Both the position numbers and the translations under genes were made by a program. A stretch of DNA of 64,000 bases from Diphasiastrum complanatum (Eukaryota; Streptophyta; Lycopodiopsida; Lycopodiales; Lycopodiaceae), in NCBI GenBank assembly GCA_029204225.1, contig CM055094.1:72037884-72101883 (forward strand), read 5' to 3'. A model generated the notes under the pieces. It was not told where the DNA came from. It saw only the letters and a program-made list of their open reading frames with translations, and ran no database searches. Positions within the stretch are counted from its first letter, which is position 1; each line of letters opens with the position of its first letter. This document shows positions 20,382 to 30,484 of the stretch, piece by piece.

Positions 20382-23300
20382 ATGGCTTCCAATGGTGGGA
20401 TCATGCTAGAGTCTAGTGAAAGGTTGAGTTCATCAAACTACTCTACTTGGAAAGTGAGGATGGAGTCCTTACTTGAGTTGAATGAACTCATGGACATAGT
20501 TGCAGAAATTGAAGAGAGACCTCTCACACTTCAAGAGCAACAAAGGTCTGATAAGAAGGCCAAAAGGGATCTTCATATCATTAAAATGAATGTTACAAAT
20601 GAACTTCTCAAGGAAGTTGGAAAGTGTCAAAGTGCAAGTGAGGCATGGAATGCCTTAAAGAAGCTCTTTGAATCAAAGTCCACATCTAGGGTATTGACCC
20701 TAAGGAGACAAATATTTTCTAGTAGGCAAAGAGAGGGTGAAAGTGCTCATGCATTTATCTTGAGAGTTAAGTCCCTAAGTGATGATTTAGCATGCATTGA
20801 TGAGAACATAAAAGATGGTGAAATAGTCCAAGTTATGTTGAATGGTTTGCTAAATGAACATGCTAACCTTGTGCAAAGTTTTGCCATTCAAAGAGTCTTG
20901 CCAAGTGTGGTTGACTTGCAAGAAATCTTATTGGCTGAAGAACATAGGTTGCAATCAAAGCTTGATGGTGCATCCTTGCAAGGTGGAGGTGAAGAGGCTT
21001 TCTTCACAAAAGGCAAATTCAAGGGCAAAGGTAAAGGCAAAGGGAAATGGTCCAAAGGTGGTAACTTTGATCATGATGATCACTCTTCCTCTTCCTCTTC
21101 TACTAAGAACAATAAGTCAAAGTTCAAGTGCTTTTATTGTGGGATAAAAGGTCATTTTGCAAATGAATGTTATAAGAAGAAAAGAGAGCAAGGAGAGAGG
21201 CAAGGAAATCTTACAATAGATGAGGAAGAACATAACACATGTGAATCACTTGTTATGACTTCAAGTTTGTTAGCCAACATAGATGATAATGATCCTTGGT
21301 GGATTGATAGTGGAGCCTCATCTCACATGACAAGACATAAGGAATACTTTACATCCTTATTGTCTTATGAGGGAGAAGGTAACATCATCTACACTGCAAA
21401 TGATGGTCAATGTGACATCAAAGGCATAGGCACTATTCCTATTTCCCTTTCAACAAATAGGAAAGCAAATCTTGAAAATGTCTTGTACATTCCTTCAATC
21501 ACTAAGAATTTGCTTAGTGTAAGTCAAATGATTGACAAAGGACTTGATGTGGAGTTCATTGGAGATGCATGTTTGATAAGTAAATGTGGATCCTTGATTG
21601 CTCAAGGTAGGAGGCATGGTAAACTTTTCAAGCTTGATGCATGTGTGATCTCTAATCATGAAGGATGTATGGCTAGGGAGCAATTGACAAACCAAGAAGT
21701 TTGGCACAAGAGGTTGGGCCATCCCAACTTCAAATCTTTGGAGGTAATGGCAAAGAAAGAGCTTGTTCTTGGTCTCCCTAAAAGTCTTGTTGCAAACAAT
21801 AGTGTTTGTGAACATTGTGCCTTGTCCAAATCTCATAGACTTGCTTATTCTAGATCTACTTCTAGATCTAAAGAAGCTTTTCAACTTGTGCATTATGATA
21901 TTCATTCTTCTAGTACAACTAGCAATGGTGGGGCAAAGATGTATGCAACTTTCATTGATGACTTTAGTAGGTATACTTGGATCTATCTTCTTAAAAGTAA
22001 GGATGAAGTGTTTGCTGCATTTGTCAAGTTCAAGAATGAAATGGAAAACCAATTCAATACAAAGATCAAATGCTTAAGATCTGATAATGGAGGGGAATAC
22101 ACCTCAAATAGGTTCAAAGACTTTTGTATAGCACATGGGATTAAGAGGGAGATGTCTAGTCCTAGGACTCCACAACAGAATGGAGTGGCCGAGAGGAAGA
22201 ATAGAACCCTTTGTGAATGTGCCAAGGCAATGAGACTACATGCTAATCTTGCTAAGTCTTTTTGGGGGGAAGCTTTAGCATGTGATAACTATCTATGTAA
22301 TAGATGGACAAGTGCTTCCTTGGATGGTAAAACTCCTCATGAGGTTCTTTATGGTAGAAGGCCGAGTGTCAAGCATTGTAGGATCTTTGGATGTACATGT
22401 TTTGTCAATATCACACTTGATGATAGAACTAAAGAAGATCCTTCATCAAAGAAGGGTGTGTTTGTTGGCTATAGTGAAGTAAGCAAGGCTTACAAAGTGT
22501 ACATTCCTTCTACAAAGAAAGTTGTCATAAGTAGGGATGTCATCTTTCATGAAGAGAATGTTTCCAATGTTGTTGATGTTGATGTTGATGTGCCTACTAA
22601 TCATCATGATGTGCAAGATGTCTTGGATGAAGATGGAGATGCCACTCCAAAGCAAACTTCAAGGAAGACTCAAAGGCAAAGGGCTAAGCCATCAAGGCTA
22701 ACCTATGATGAAAAAGGAAAGCAAGTGGTGGACAACTCTAACCTTGCTTTTCTTACCTCTTTTGATGAACCAACTTGTGTAGGTGAAGCAATTCAAAAGA
22801 AGGAATGGATCCAAGCCATGGATCATGAGCATCAAGCACTCATCAAAAGCAACACATGGAGGTTGGTAAAGCTTCCAAAGGACAAGAAGGCAATTGGTTG
22901 TAAGTGGATCTTCAAGATCAAGACAAATCAAGATGGATCAATCAACAAGTACAAGGCAAGGTTGGTGGCAAAGGGGTATGCTCAAGAATATGGTATTGAC
23001 TATGATGAGACCTTTGCACCCGTGGCAAAGATGGTAACTATTCGAATCCTAATCTCTCTTGCAACTCTTTATGATTGGGATATGTGGCAAATGGATGTTA
23101 CTAATGCCTTCTTGAATGGTGATCTTGAAGAAGATATTTACATGGAGCAACCCGAGGGCTATGTTTCACATGATGAGCCTAATCATGTGTGCTATCTCCA
23201 AAAGAGTTTGTATGGGCTAAAGCAAGCACCAAGGAGTTGGTATGCTAAGCTCAATTCCTTCTTACTTTCTCAAAACTTTGTTATGAGTGAGTATGATCAT

Positions 23301-23717
23301 TCTCTCTACTTTAGATTGAATGAAAATGATATCACTTTACTTTTGATCTATGTTGATGACATTATCTTAAGTGGTGGTAACAATCTAGATATAGATGAAA
23401 TCAAGATGGCACTCAAAAGAGAGTTTGAAATTCAAGATCTTGGTAAACTTCATTATATCTTAGGAATAGAGATTATTAGAACTTCTAAATCTACATTCAT
23501 ATGTCAAGAAAAGTATGTTAACTCTATTCTAAAAAGGTTTCATATGGAAGATTGTAAAGTTGTTTCTACTCCTATGGAATCAAATGTAAAGCTAACTACA
23601 AGAAGTAATGAAAGATCTTTCAAGGACATTACTCTCTATAGAAAGCTAATAGGATCTCTTATATGGTTAACCATCACAAGACCTGATCTAAGCTTTGTGG
23701 TTGGTAAACTAAGTTAA
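20382..23717 (+). CDS. Copia gag-pol polyprotein, cut short by a stop in RT
   Basis: The 1111-residue frame starts MASNGGIMLESSERLSSSNY, the usual gag start. Domains in order: UBN2-type gag (about 20-190), zinc knuckle C250-C253-H258-C263, aspartic protease (D309 in WIDSGAS), GAG-pre-integrase finger H442/H447/C476/C479, integrase with D506, D568 (RSDNGGEY) and E604 (spacing 35 between the last two), and RT from about 800 with YVDD at 990-993. Translation would stop at TAA 23715-23717, where related copies have a glutamine codon (LSQFMQDPS), so the end of RT and RNase H are out of reach except by readthrough. Catalytic residues are otherwise all visible. It is flanked by PBS-leader upstream and the pol tail directly downstream in frame. 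Confidence 0.95.
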   Translation: MASNGGIMLESSERLSSSNYSTWKVRMESLLELNELMDIVAEIEERPLTLQEQQRSDKKAKRDLHIIKMNVTNELLKEVGKCQSASEAWNALKKLFESKSTSRVLTLRRQIFSSRQREGESAHAFILRVKSLSDDLACIDENIKDGEIVQVMLNGLLNEHANLVQSFAIQRVLPSVVDLQEILLAEEHRLQSKLDGASLQGGGEEAFFTKGKFKGKGKGKGKWSKGGNFDHDDHSSSSSSTKNNKSKFKCFYCGIKGHFANECYKKKREQGERQGNLTIDEEEHNTCESLVMTSSLLANIDDNDPWWIDSGASSHMTRHKEYFTSLLSYEGEGNIIYTANDGQCDIKGIGTIPISLSTNRKANLENVLYIPSITKNLLSVSQMIDKGLDVEFIGDACLISKCGSLIAQGRRHGKLFKLDACVISNHEGCMAREQLTNQEVWHKRLGHPNFKSLEVMAKKELVLGLPKSLVANNSVCEHCALSKSHRLAYSRSTSRSKEAFQLVHYDIHSSSTTSNGGAKMYATFIDDFSRYTWIYLLKSKDEVFAAFVKFKNEMENQFNTKIKCLRSDNGGEYTSNRFKDFCIAHGIKREMSSPRTPQQNGVAERKNRTLCECAKAMRLHANLAKSFWGEALACDNYLCNRWTSASLDGKTPHEVLYGRRPSVKHCRIFGCTCFVNITLDDRTKEDPSSKKGVFVGYSEVSKAYKVYIPSTKKVVISRDVIFHEENVSNVVDVDVDVPTNHHDVQDVLDEDGDATPKQTSRKTQRQRAKPSRLTYDEKGKQVVDNSNLAFLTSFDEPTCVGEAIQKKEWIQAMDHEHQALIKSNTWRLVKLPKDKKAIGCKWIFKIKTNQDGSINKYKARLVAKGYAQEYGIDYDETFAPVAKMVTIRILISLATLYDWDMWQMDVTNAFLNGDLEEDIYMEQPEGYVSHDEPNHVCYLQKSLYGLKQAPRSWYAKLNSFLLSQNFVMSEYDHSLYFRLNENDITLLLIYVDDIILSGGNNLDIDEIKMALKREFEIQDLGKLHYILGIEIIRTSKSTFICQEKYVNSILKRFHMEDCKVVSTPMESNVKLTTRSNERSFKDITLYRKLIGSLIWLTITRPDLSFVVGKLS

Positions 23718-24335
23718 TTTATGCAAGATCCTAGTGAGGCTCATTGGAAGCTAGGAAAGAGAGTACTTAGATACATCTCGGGATCTAGAGATTTTGGCAT
23801 CTTGTATGGAGGTACTACACCTAACCTTTGTGGATTTTCAGATTCAGATTTTGCAGGTGATCAAATGGATAGGAAGTCAACAAGTGCCTTTGCAATCTAT
23901 CTTGGAGATGGAGTGGTCTCATGGCTATCAAAGAAGCAACCAACTATCTCTCTATCTTCCTCCGAAGCCGAGTACAAGGCATTAACAACATGCACCAAGG
24001 AGATTCTTTGGATCAAGAGGATGTTATTGGATCTTCACTTGCTGGAACCAGAGAAGACTCCAATCATACTTTGTGATAACCTTTCAGCCCAAAGCTTGGC
24101 AAGCAATCCTGTTTTTCATGCAAGGAGCAAGCACATTGAGATTGCTCACCATTTTGTGAGAGATCAAGTCATTGCCAAAGAGGTGGAGCTTCAACATGTC
24201 TCTTCAAAGGAGTGTGTGGCTGATATCTTCACCAAACCATTGGGAAAGGACCTATATTTAATGCATAGATCTAATCTTGGAATGTGCTCAAAGACTATGT
24301 TGAAACTAGCATCCAATGTTGAAGAGGGAGTGTGA
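23718..24335 (+). pseudogene. Copia pol C-terminus: RNase H, separated by the stop
   Basis: In the same frame as gag-pol, directly after the stop at 23715, the reading continues FMQDPSEAHWKLGKRVLRYI, SDSDFAGD, TISLSSSEAEYKALTTCTKE and HIEIAHHFVRDQV to a natural stop at 24333-24335 that overlaps the LTR start. These are the RT connection and RNase H domains, with the acidic residues of the SDSDFAGD, SEAEYKAL and DNLSAQ motifs present. It is not a separate gene. The PPT lies inside its last codons, the usual layout in copia. Confidence 0.9.
24321..24330 (+). promoter_or_regulatory. Polypurine tract
   Basis: GAAGAGGGAG directly before the 3' LTR TG, the plus-strand DNA primer site. The same tract flanks the LTRs at 1156 and 59174 (minus strand) and nearly the same one flanks 15298. 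Confidence 0.9.
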
Positions 24336-24985
24336 AAATTGTCAACATTTCCTAGCTAGTTTGAGGCCTAAATTGGCTAAAATTGTAAATAGTTTTGGTT
24401 CTGGAGTTTCACACGTGTGAACCAGGCCACAATGTTTTTATTTACTGTATTTTTTCAGTATGATGAAGTGTCAAACTTCATACCCTTCAAAATGAGACCA
24501 TTTTGATGTATTTTGGTCATATAAGCCATTTTTAGCTATTTTTCCTATATAGGGAATATCTAGGGTCAAGTACCTTCTAGAGAGAGGAGAGAGAGTCATC
24601 TTCCTCATCCATAAATAGTAGGGAAGTCGTGGAAAACAGGTTGGAGAAACCTTTTGTATGCTTCATTGAGATCAATAGATCATTGTCATTGTTTCTTCCT
24701 CCATTGAGAGCATTGTTGTGTGTATTGTCTTCAAGCTATTGTGTATGATCTTAGGTGCTTTCCAAAAGTGATAGGCTGATGTATTATGGATTGTATAATG
24801 CTATTTTGGGCCGCACTTGATGTTTATGGAAGTTTCCATTTGTGATAAATGCTTTTTGATCAAGTTCTTTGCATTCTAGGTAGCATAGAATGTGTTGCCA
24901 ATTCCTAGCTTATGTAGTTTGGAGTGCAAGCATTCAAGCCAATGATCTTGGAGTTTAGATCCACTTAGGATCTGTATTTTTCACA
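24331..24985 (+). repeat. 3' LTR of the full-length copia
   Basis: Same length as the 5' LTR (655 bp), with three substitutions seen by eye and no indel. Ends TTTTTCACA at 24985; the next bases (TTGCT) do not match the five bases before the 5' LTR. Confidence 0.95.
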
Positions 24986-25755
24986 TTGCTTTCATTAATC
25001 ATGGACTATTAATAGACAAGCACAATCACCCTCACTCATAAAAAAAGCAAGCTCTCACAAGGAATCCACGCAAACATACCTAAACCCTCACCAATGATTA
25101 CAAGGCTCTAGAATATACCATTAAAAGGAAAACCCTCCTCCTTGTGGACACCTTCCATGCATGCCCTATGATTCTTGAAATGCTCATATGAAAACTTGTC
25201 GAAGTTTAGTCAATAGGTATAAATACCAAGCTAACTCAGTGGTTGTCTTCTATGGCCACGTAATTAATCAACCTTAACTATAGTTTTAATAAAGCCATAA
25301 CCACATTATCGCAACAATTTTATGAGTAATCTTAATTTATTCCATTTTACAACTACCAACAAGACAAACTATCATCATACACTAACACTATTAAGTGCAG
25401 ACCATTTCTGCTGAATAAGAAATTATGACTCCACGTTGCGATAACTTGGCTAACTCTTAATCCAATCAATCATTGTAAAGTGTAGCCCAGGGTGTTTTTA
25501 TGTTGATTCTGTTACGTTGTACCAGCTTGTGTTGAGAAAAGTCAGAGTTCATTGTCTCACCAAGGTTTTGGAGACAAGCGAAAATGTCAAGTATACCTAG
25601 TCACGGTCGCATGCAAGAACACACGTTATTGGCTGTGGTTGGTTGGAGATTTCCATGACATATATGAGGTATAATCAATTTAATGATACAAGTACTACCA
25701 TGCAATGTTGACGTTAGCTTTGGTTTACGATAATTAATAGCTAGAATTTTATTTC
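24986..25755. other. No recognisable feature
   Basis: AT-rich sequence right of the full-length element. No ORF, LTR edge or internal repeat is supported, and it does not continue the family-X copia that lies on the left side of the element. Confidence 0.5.
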
Positions 25756-25759
25756 TATT

Positions 25760-26300
25760 CATCAAAGATAAACAAAAATTTTCTGTTGTTTTCCTAATTG
25801 TTGATCATTTGTCTTTGACTCATTCTTTTTAGATGACTCCCTCTTAAACTTAGACTTCTTAGAAGATTTATTCTTCTGAGTAAATAGAGCATTTTCAGAA
25901 TCACCATTGTCCTCATACTATTCACGAGCTTCTACTTCCTCTTTAACTCCGTCTATTGCCTTTTGAAGTGTCATTGTCGAATCTTTTGCCAATAAGGTTC
26001 GAGTTGTGTGGAATGACCTGGGTAGGGCTCGAAGAAAATAACCAAGCTATTTTTCCTTTGACATTGCATCTTCCATGCCAAAATTCTGCAAAGAAATAAA
26101 CAAATCTTTAATCTATCGTACGAATGTGGTCAGGTCTTTGATGTCCCACTGTAGGTAAGTTAATTGGTCTTCCAAGAACATGATTTGATTATGAGATCGA
26201 GTCTCATTCTTGGTTTGCAATTCTTCCCATAAATCTTTTGCGTTTGAAATTGATGTAAGATCTAACATTATATCGGGTGAAAATCTGGCCTTTGGAATTT
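25760..26300 (-). pseudogene. Copia gag relic (UBN2-type)
   Basis: The minus strand reads SPDIMLDLTSISNAKDLWEE, LQTKNETRSHNQIMFLEDQL, FISLQNFGMEDA, LRALPRSFHTT and ALFTQKNKSSKKSKFKRES. This is the gag helix pattern with the conserved LP and the basic tail that precedes a zinc knuckle; one or two stops interrupt it. It differs in sequence from the gag at 20382 and is another family. No pol or LTR adjoins it, apart from the TTCGTGAAT-rich block upstream (26340-26660). Confidence 0.55.
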
Positions 26301-26339
26301 TCCAAAATTAAAATTATTGGATATAAAAAAGGTCTAATA

Positions 26340-26660
26340 TTTAAAGCTTAACGTTGTCAATTTCAGTTCGTGACAGATGACAATTTTGAGCTTGAAGAAG
26401 AATCCAAAATATTTCGTGAATTGTTTGCGACAATTTTGCGACATCTGAGGTTTGAACAAGAAACAAAATATTTCGTGACAAGATTCTGGTCGTGCCATAA
26501 GCTTCTACAAGAAACTGTTTCGTGAATCTTTCACGAATCTTTCGAGTTGGCTACAAGATAAATTTTGGGAATCGTTTGAGAATCTTTCGTGAATCTCGCG
26601 AGTTGGATGCAAGATATCTTTTGCGAATCTTTCGAGTTGGTCACGAATAGAAATGTTTTG
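26340..26660. repeat. TTCGNGAAT-rich dispersed repeat, copy 1
   Basis: The block shares a long stretch with 43430-43700, for example TTTTGAGCTTGAAGAAGAAT, then ATATTTCGTGAAT and GAGGTTTGAA.AAGAAACAAA. TTTCGTGAAT, TTTCACGAAT, TTTCGAGTTGG and TTTGCGAATC variants recur about every 25-40 bases. It sits upstream (in sense) of the minus-strand gag relic, so it could be LTR or leader material. Confidence 0.55.
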
Positions 26661-26699
26661 AGTTGCTATTCGTTTCTTTCTCATCCTTTGTCAAGTAAA

Positions 26700-28145
26700 C
26701 TGCATACTTTGTTAATAGAATCGAGATCTGTTTGATCAAGTGTTCTATAGTTCAGATGGCGGTGGCATTGACTACCATCTGCACCCCCACTTGTTTTTTT
26801 TCTTATTTAGAGAGAGATAATGAAAAGTGGGGGCTTGGCCCATTAGGCATGGGCATTTTGATTTTTTTCTTATTCTTTAGAAAGGCCAACTAGTACCCAA
26901 TTCAAAATTATATGGATGTGGAAATACAAATTCGGATCCTCATTATTTTTCCCTTTTGTCGTGTCGTGCACACCAATGCCCATGTGCCATGATGGATCTA
27001 ATGTTATGTTGCCAGCGACTTGTCTGAGTGGCATAGTTGCCAGAGAACGGGAACATAATGGGAACGTGACCTTTGTGAACGAGAATGTTTTTGACAATTT
27101 GGGAATGAGGTAACGCCAAAATCGGCATAGCATGGGAATGGAGCCGGTGTTATTCCTAAAAAAAGGAATTCTACTAGGCGGTCACCCTCCATCATAACCA
27201 CAATACGGATTATGCCTGACATCATTTCTCATTATTGTTATTTTGAGAAAATCTTGCATTTCCTTGAAAACCTCTACAGTCCTTTGGCAAATTAGAATCA
27301 TCATCCATGGTTGACAGCATATAGAAGGTACTTGAAATGTGATGCATCCTATTTTCATCACAGGTTCCATTTCAATGTCATTTTAGAAAACTCGCATTAG
27401 AAAGTAAATCTACAAATAACCCATATCCAAGAGGTTTATGTACATCACCAAGGCTTCTAGATAAATAACTTCATTTTCCACATGTACAGAAGTTTGATTT
27501 ATTGAGGTGCGTACAACACTCTCCATCTGTTGCTAAGATGACCTAATCATAAATGATAAGGGTTATTACAATCCTACTTTTAAAGTTGAAGTCAAGATCC
27601 TGATCATGCTTATGGTCATGGTATCATTGTGATCTTCATTATTGTAGATGCTTATGATACATAATTCTAAATAAGGAGTCTAACATTTTTGTCGTGATGA
27701 AGTAGTTGGAACAAAGGAAATACTATTCAACAATCTATATATGTATATAGAATTGGTCCTATGGAACTAGTTCCATCGGACCTAAGGGTACTGTTGTTTG
27801 TGTTATTTCAATACCCAACCGCTTAGCTTAGCATCATCTCATATACTTTGTTCTTGTGATTCTACCAAAGGTTCTTTGAGTCGATGCCATAAATGTTTAT
27901 GTGAACTGCTTGTAATTTTTTTTTTTCATTCATACTAATGGGAGGCTATTTTTCTGTATTTGTAGAATAATCCAAATATGACGCCTATTATAGAAGAGAT
28001 GGCAGAGATTTCATAGGCCTATTCATTCAGTTGCCCACTTGCTTCATCCACAATGGTTGTCACAATGCCATAAGGTTGATGAGAGGCTGCAGATTGACTG
28101 GTTCACTTGTGTGAATGACGTACTTGTAGCATAGTTGACCCTTTA
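26700..28145. other. Mostly featureless sequence with one strong palindrome
   Basis: Several small frames around 26870-27370 overlap on both strands and show no family resemblance. I see no LTR ends. The only structured item is the palindrome at 27755-27782, listed separately. Confidence 0.4.
27755..27782. repeat. 28-bp near-perfect palindrome
   Basis: The core ATGGAACTAGTTCCAT (27761-27776) is a perfect 16-bp palindrome. GGTCC on the left and GGACC on the right extend it to 28 bases with a single mismatched pair (T:C). Function unknown. Confidence 0.6.
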
Positions 28146-28147
28146 AT

Positions 28148-29000
<853 letters not shown>

Positions 29001-29001
29001 A

Positions 29002-29290
29002 TTTTGGTTCTCAAAATCACCATAGCAAGGAAGCAAATTGAAATGCTAACAAAAAATTACACTGTTTGTGCTCATTCAAACACCACTTTGAAAAAGGTTT
29101 GGATCAATGGATCTTTGATAGAGGACAAGAGGAATATCTAACAATGTTTTACATACTACCTCATGATCATTAATGTGATCAAAAGGTGCACATTTCACAC
29201 CAAAAATAGAGATATTTTGTTGAGAACGAGGGAGAAATCGTTTGTGAAGCCAAAATCACCATACTTGTGGAGGAGGTTGTGACATGTTCA
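29002..29290 (+). repeat. Direct repeat, copy 1
   Basis: Contains TTGGTTCTCAAAATCACC, CAATTGAAATGCTAACAAAA, AGGTTTGGATCAATGGATCT and GGGAGAAATCGTTTGTGAAG in the same order as copy 2 at 29331-29570. About 50 extra bases near 29160-29220 are absent from copy 2. Confidence 0.8.
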
Positions 29291-29330
29291 CATGTCCAGG
29301 TGAGCTCAGAACATATTGTTCAAAACAAAA

Positions 29331-29570
29331 ATTTTGGTTCTCAAATCACCATAGCAAGGAACCAAATTGAAATGCTTATAAAAAATTACATTGTTTGTGC
29401 TCATTCAGACACCACTTTCAAAAAGGTTTGGATCAATGGATCTTTGATAGGGGACAGGAGGATTTTCTAACCCTTTTTTTTATACTGGCTCATTTTTGTA
29501 GAGAAACAAGGGAGAAATCGTTTGCGAAGCCAAATTCACCATACTTGTGGAGGAGGTTTTGACATGGAGT
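29331..29570 (+). repeat. Direct repeat, copy 2
   Basis: Near-identical to 29002-29290 apart from the internal deletion and scattered substitutions. A short plus-strand frame (ending KKVWINGSLIGDRRIF) crosses it but is broken in copy 1, so I do not treat it as a gene. Confidence 0.8.
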
Positions 29571-29874
29571 CTTCCTCAATACACAAGCACATGTGAGCAC
29601 ACAGGACCACATAATCAACCTTTAACCAAGGTCGACGATGGAAGAAAGCAACCCAATATCTAATGGCCATAATTCAATGGGGCCCATTTTCCAAATATGA
29701 AGAATGAAAGTTGAAACTTCATTAAAAAATTTCAAGCTTAAATGCATTGAAGGGGCCCGAATGGTCCAAATCTGCTTTGAAGTGAATTTGTTTAACATTG
29801 AAGAACCCAATCCAAAAGCTCTTTTTTTTAACTTTTTTCTCTATTTGGCATAACTACTGGTAAGACATTCAAAA

Positions 29875-30235
29875 TGTGACTTTCATGAGTGTCATGATAA
29901 TCCTGCACAGGGCATTCTGAAATGAAATACATCTAAGTTACTAACTTGGCACTTTTCCTAGCCACATATATTATGAGATGTTTGCCAAGTATACAAGGTA
30001 GAGAGGGCTTTACCCTCCCAATTTATGACATTTGTTGGGGATTGCCCACGGTCATTGGGAGAGATCTCTATGGATTTTCTTGTTGGATTATCGAGGACTC
30101 AAGATGTGATGGATTCTTGGTAGTGGTTCACAGGTTCACCAAGATGGCTCATTCTATTGCCATTAGAAACTATATTGCCATTGTTTTTATATGTGCAATG
30201 TTCTTTTTTCAAAAATTGCAATGTCAAATTTAGAG
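29875..30235 (+). pseudogene. Ty3/gypsy integrase fragment
   Basis: FHECHDNPAQGI near 29883 resembles the integrase HHCC finger start. EISMDFLVGLSRTQDV at about 30060 carries the first catalytic Asp, and GFLVVVHRFTKMAHSIAIRN in a shifted frame at about 30110-30170 matches the following integrase core. The rest of pol is absent. It is short and frameshifted, and clearly dead. Confidence 0.65.
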
Positions 30236-30484
30236 ATGTGGATTGACGTAATGACCAACTAAGAAATTAAAACCATGTGCAATGTCGGATTTCAAAACAA
30301 CAATCAATATCATATATAAAAATCTAAATGAAATTTATGATGTGCACAAAACAATGCAATAAAGTATTGTCATTCACGGGACATGAAGTAATGCAATAAA
30401 ATATAAAATGAAAAGTACCTCATGCTTAGTTTGTTATTTGATCCAAATGTTGAATGCAACTCAAGAATATTGTTTTAAAAACAA

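Larger units (their letters stand above)
18555..24985 (+). mobile_element. Full-length Ty1/copia LTR retrotransposon (6.4 kb)
   Basis: All structural parts are present: 5' LTR (18555-19209), PBS, a 1.16-kb leader, gag-pol, PPT and 3' LTR (24331-24985). The two 655-bp LTRs differ at only three positions that I can see (g/a at 18858/24634, g/a and c/t near 19000/24776 and 19015/24791), which points to recent insertion. Pol is interrupted by one nonsense codon at 23715. The expected 5-bp target duplication is not seen (GATGT before, TTGCT after). The left flank is copia family X, but the right flank is not, so a rearrangement followed or accompanied insertion. Confidence 0.95.

Noticed and set aside
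21495-22225. Long minus-strand ORFs inside gag-pol
   Set aside because: Shadows of the intact plus-strand polyprotein frame; no family resemblance.
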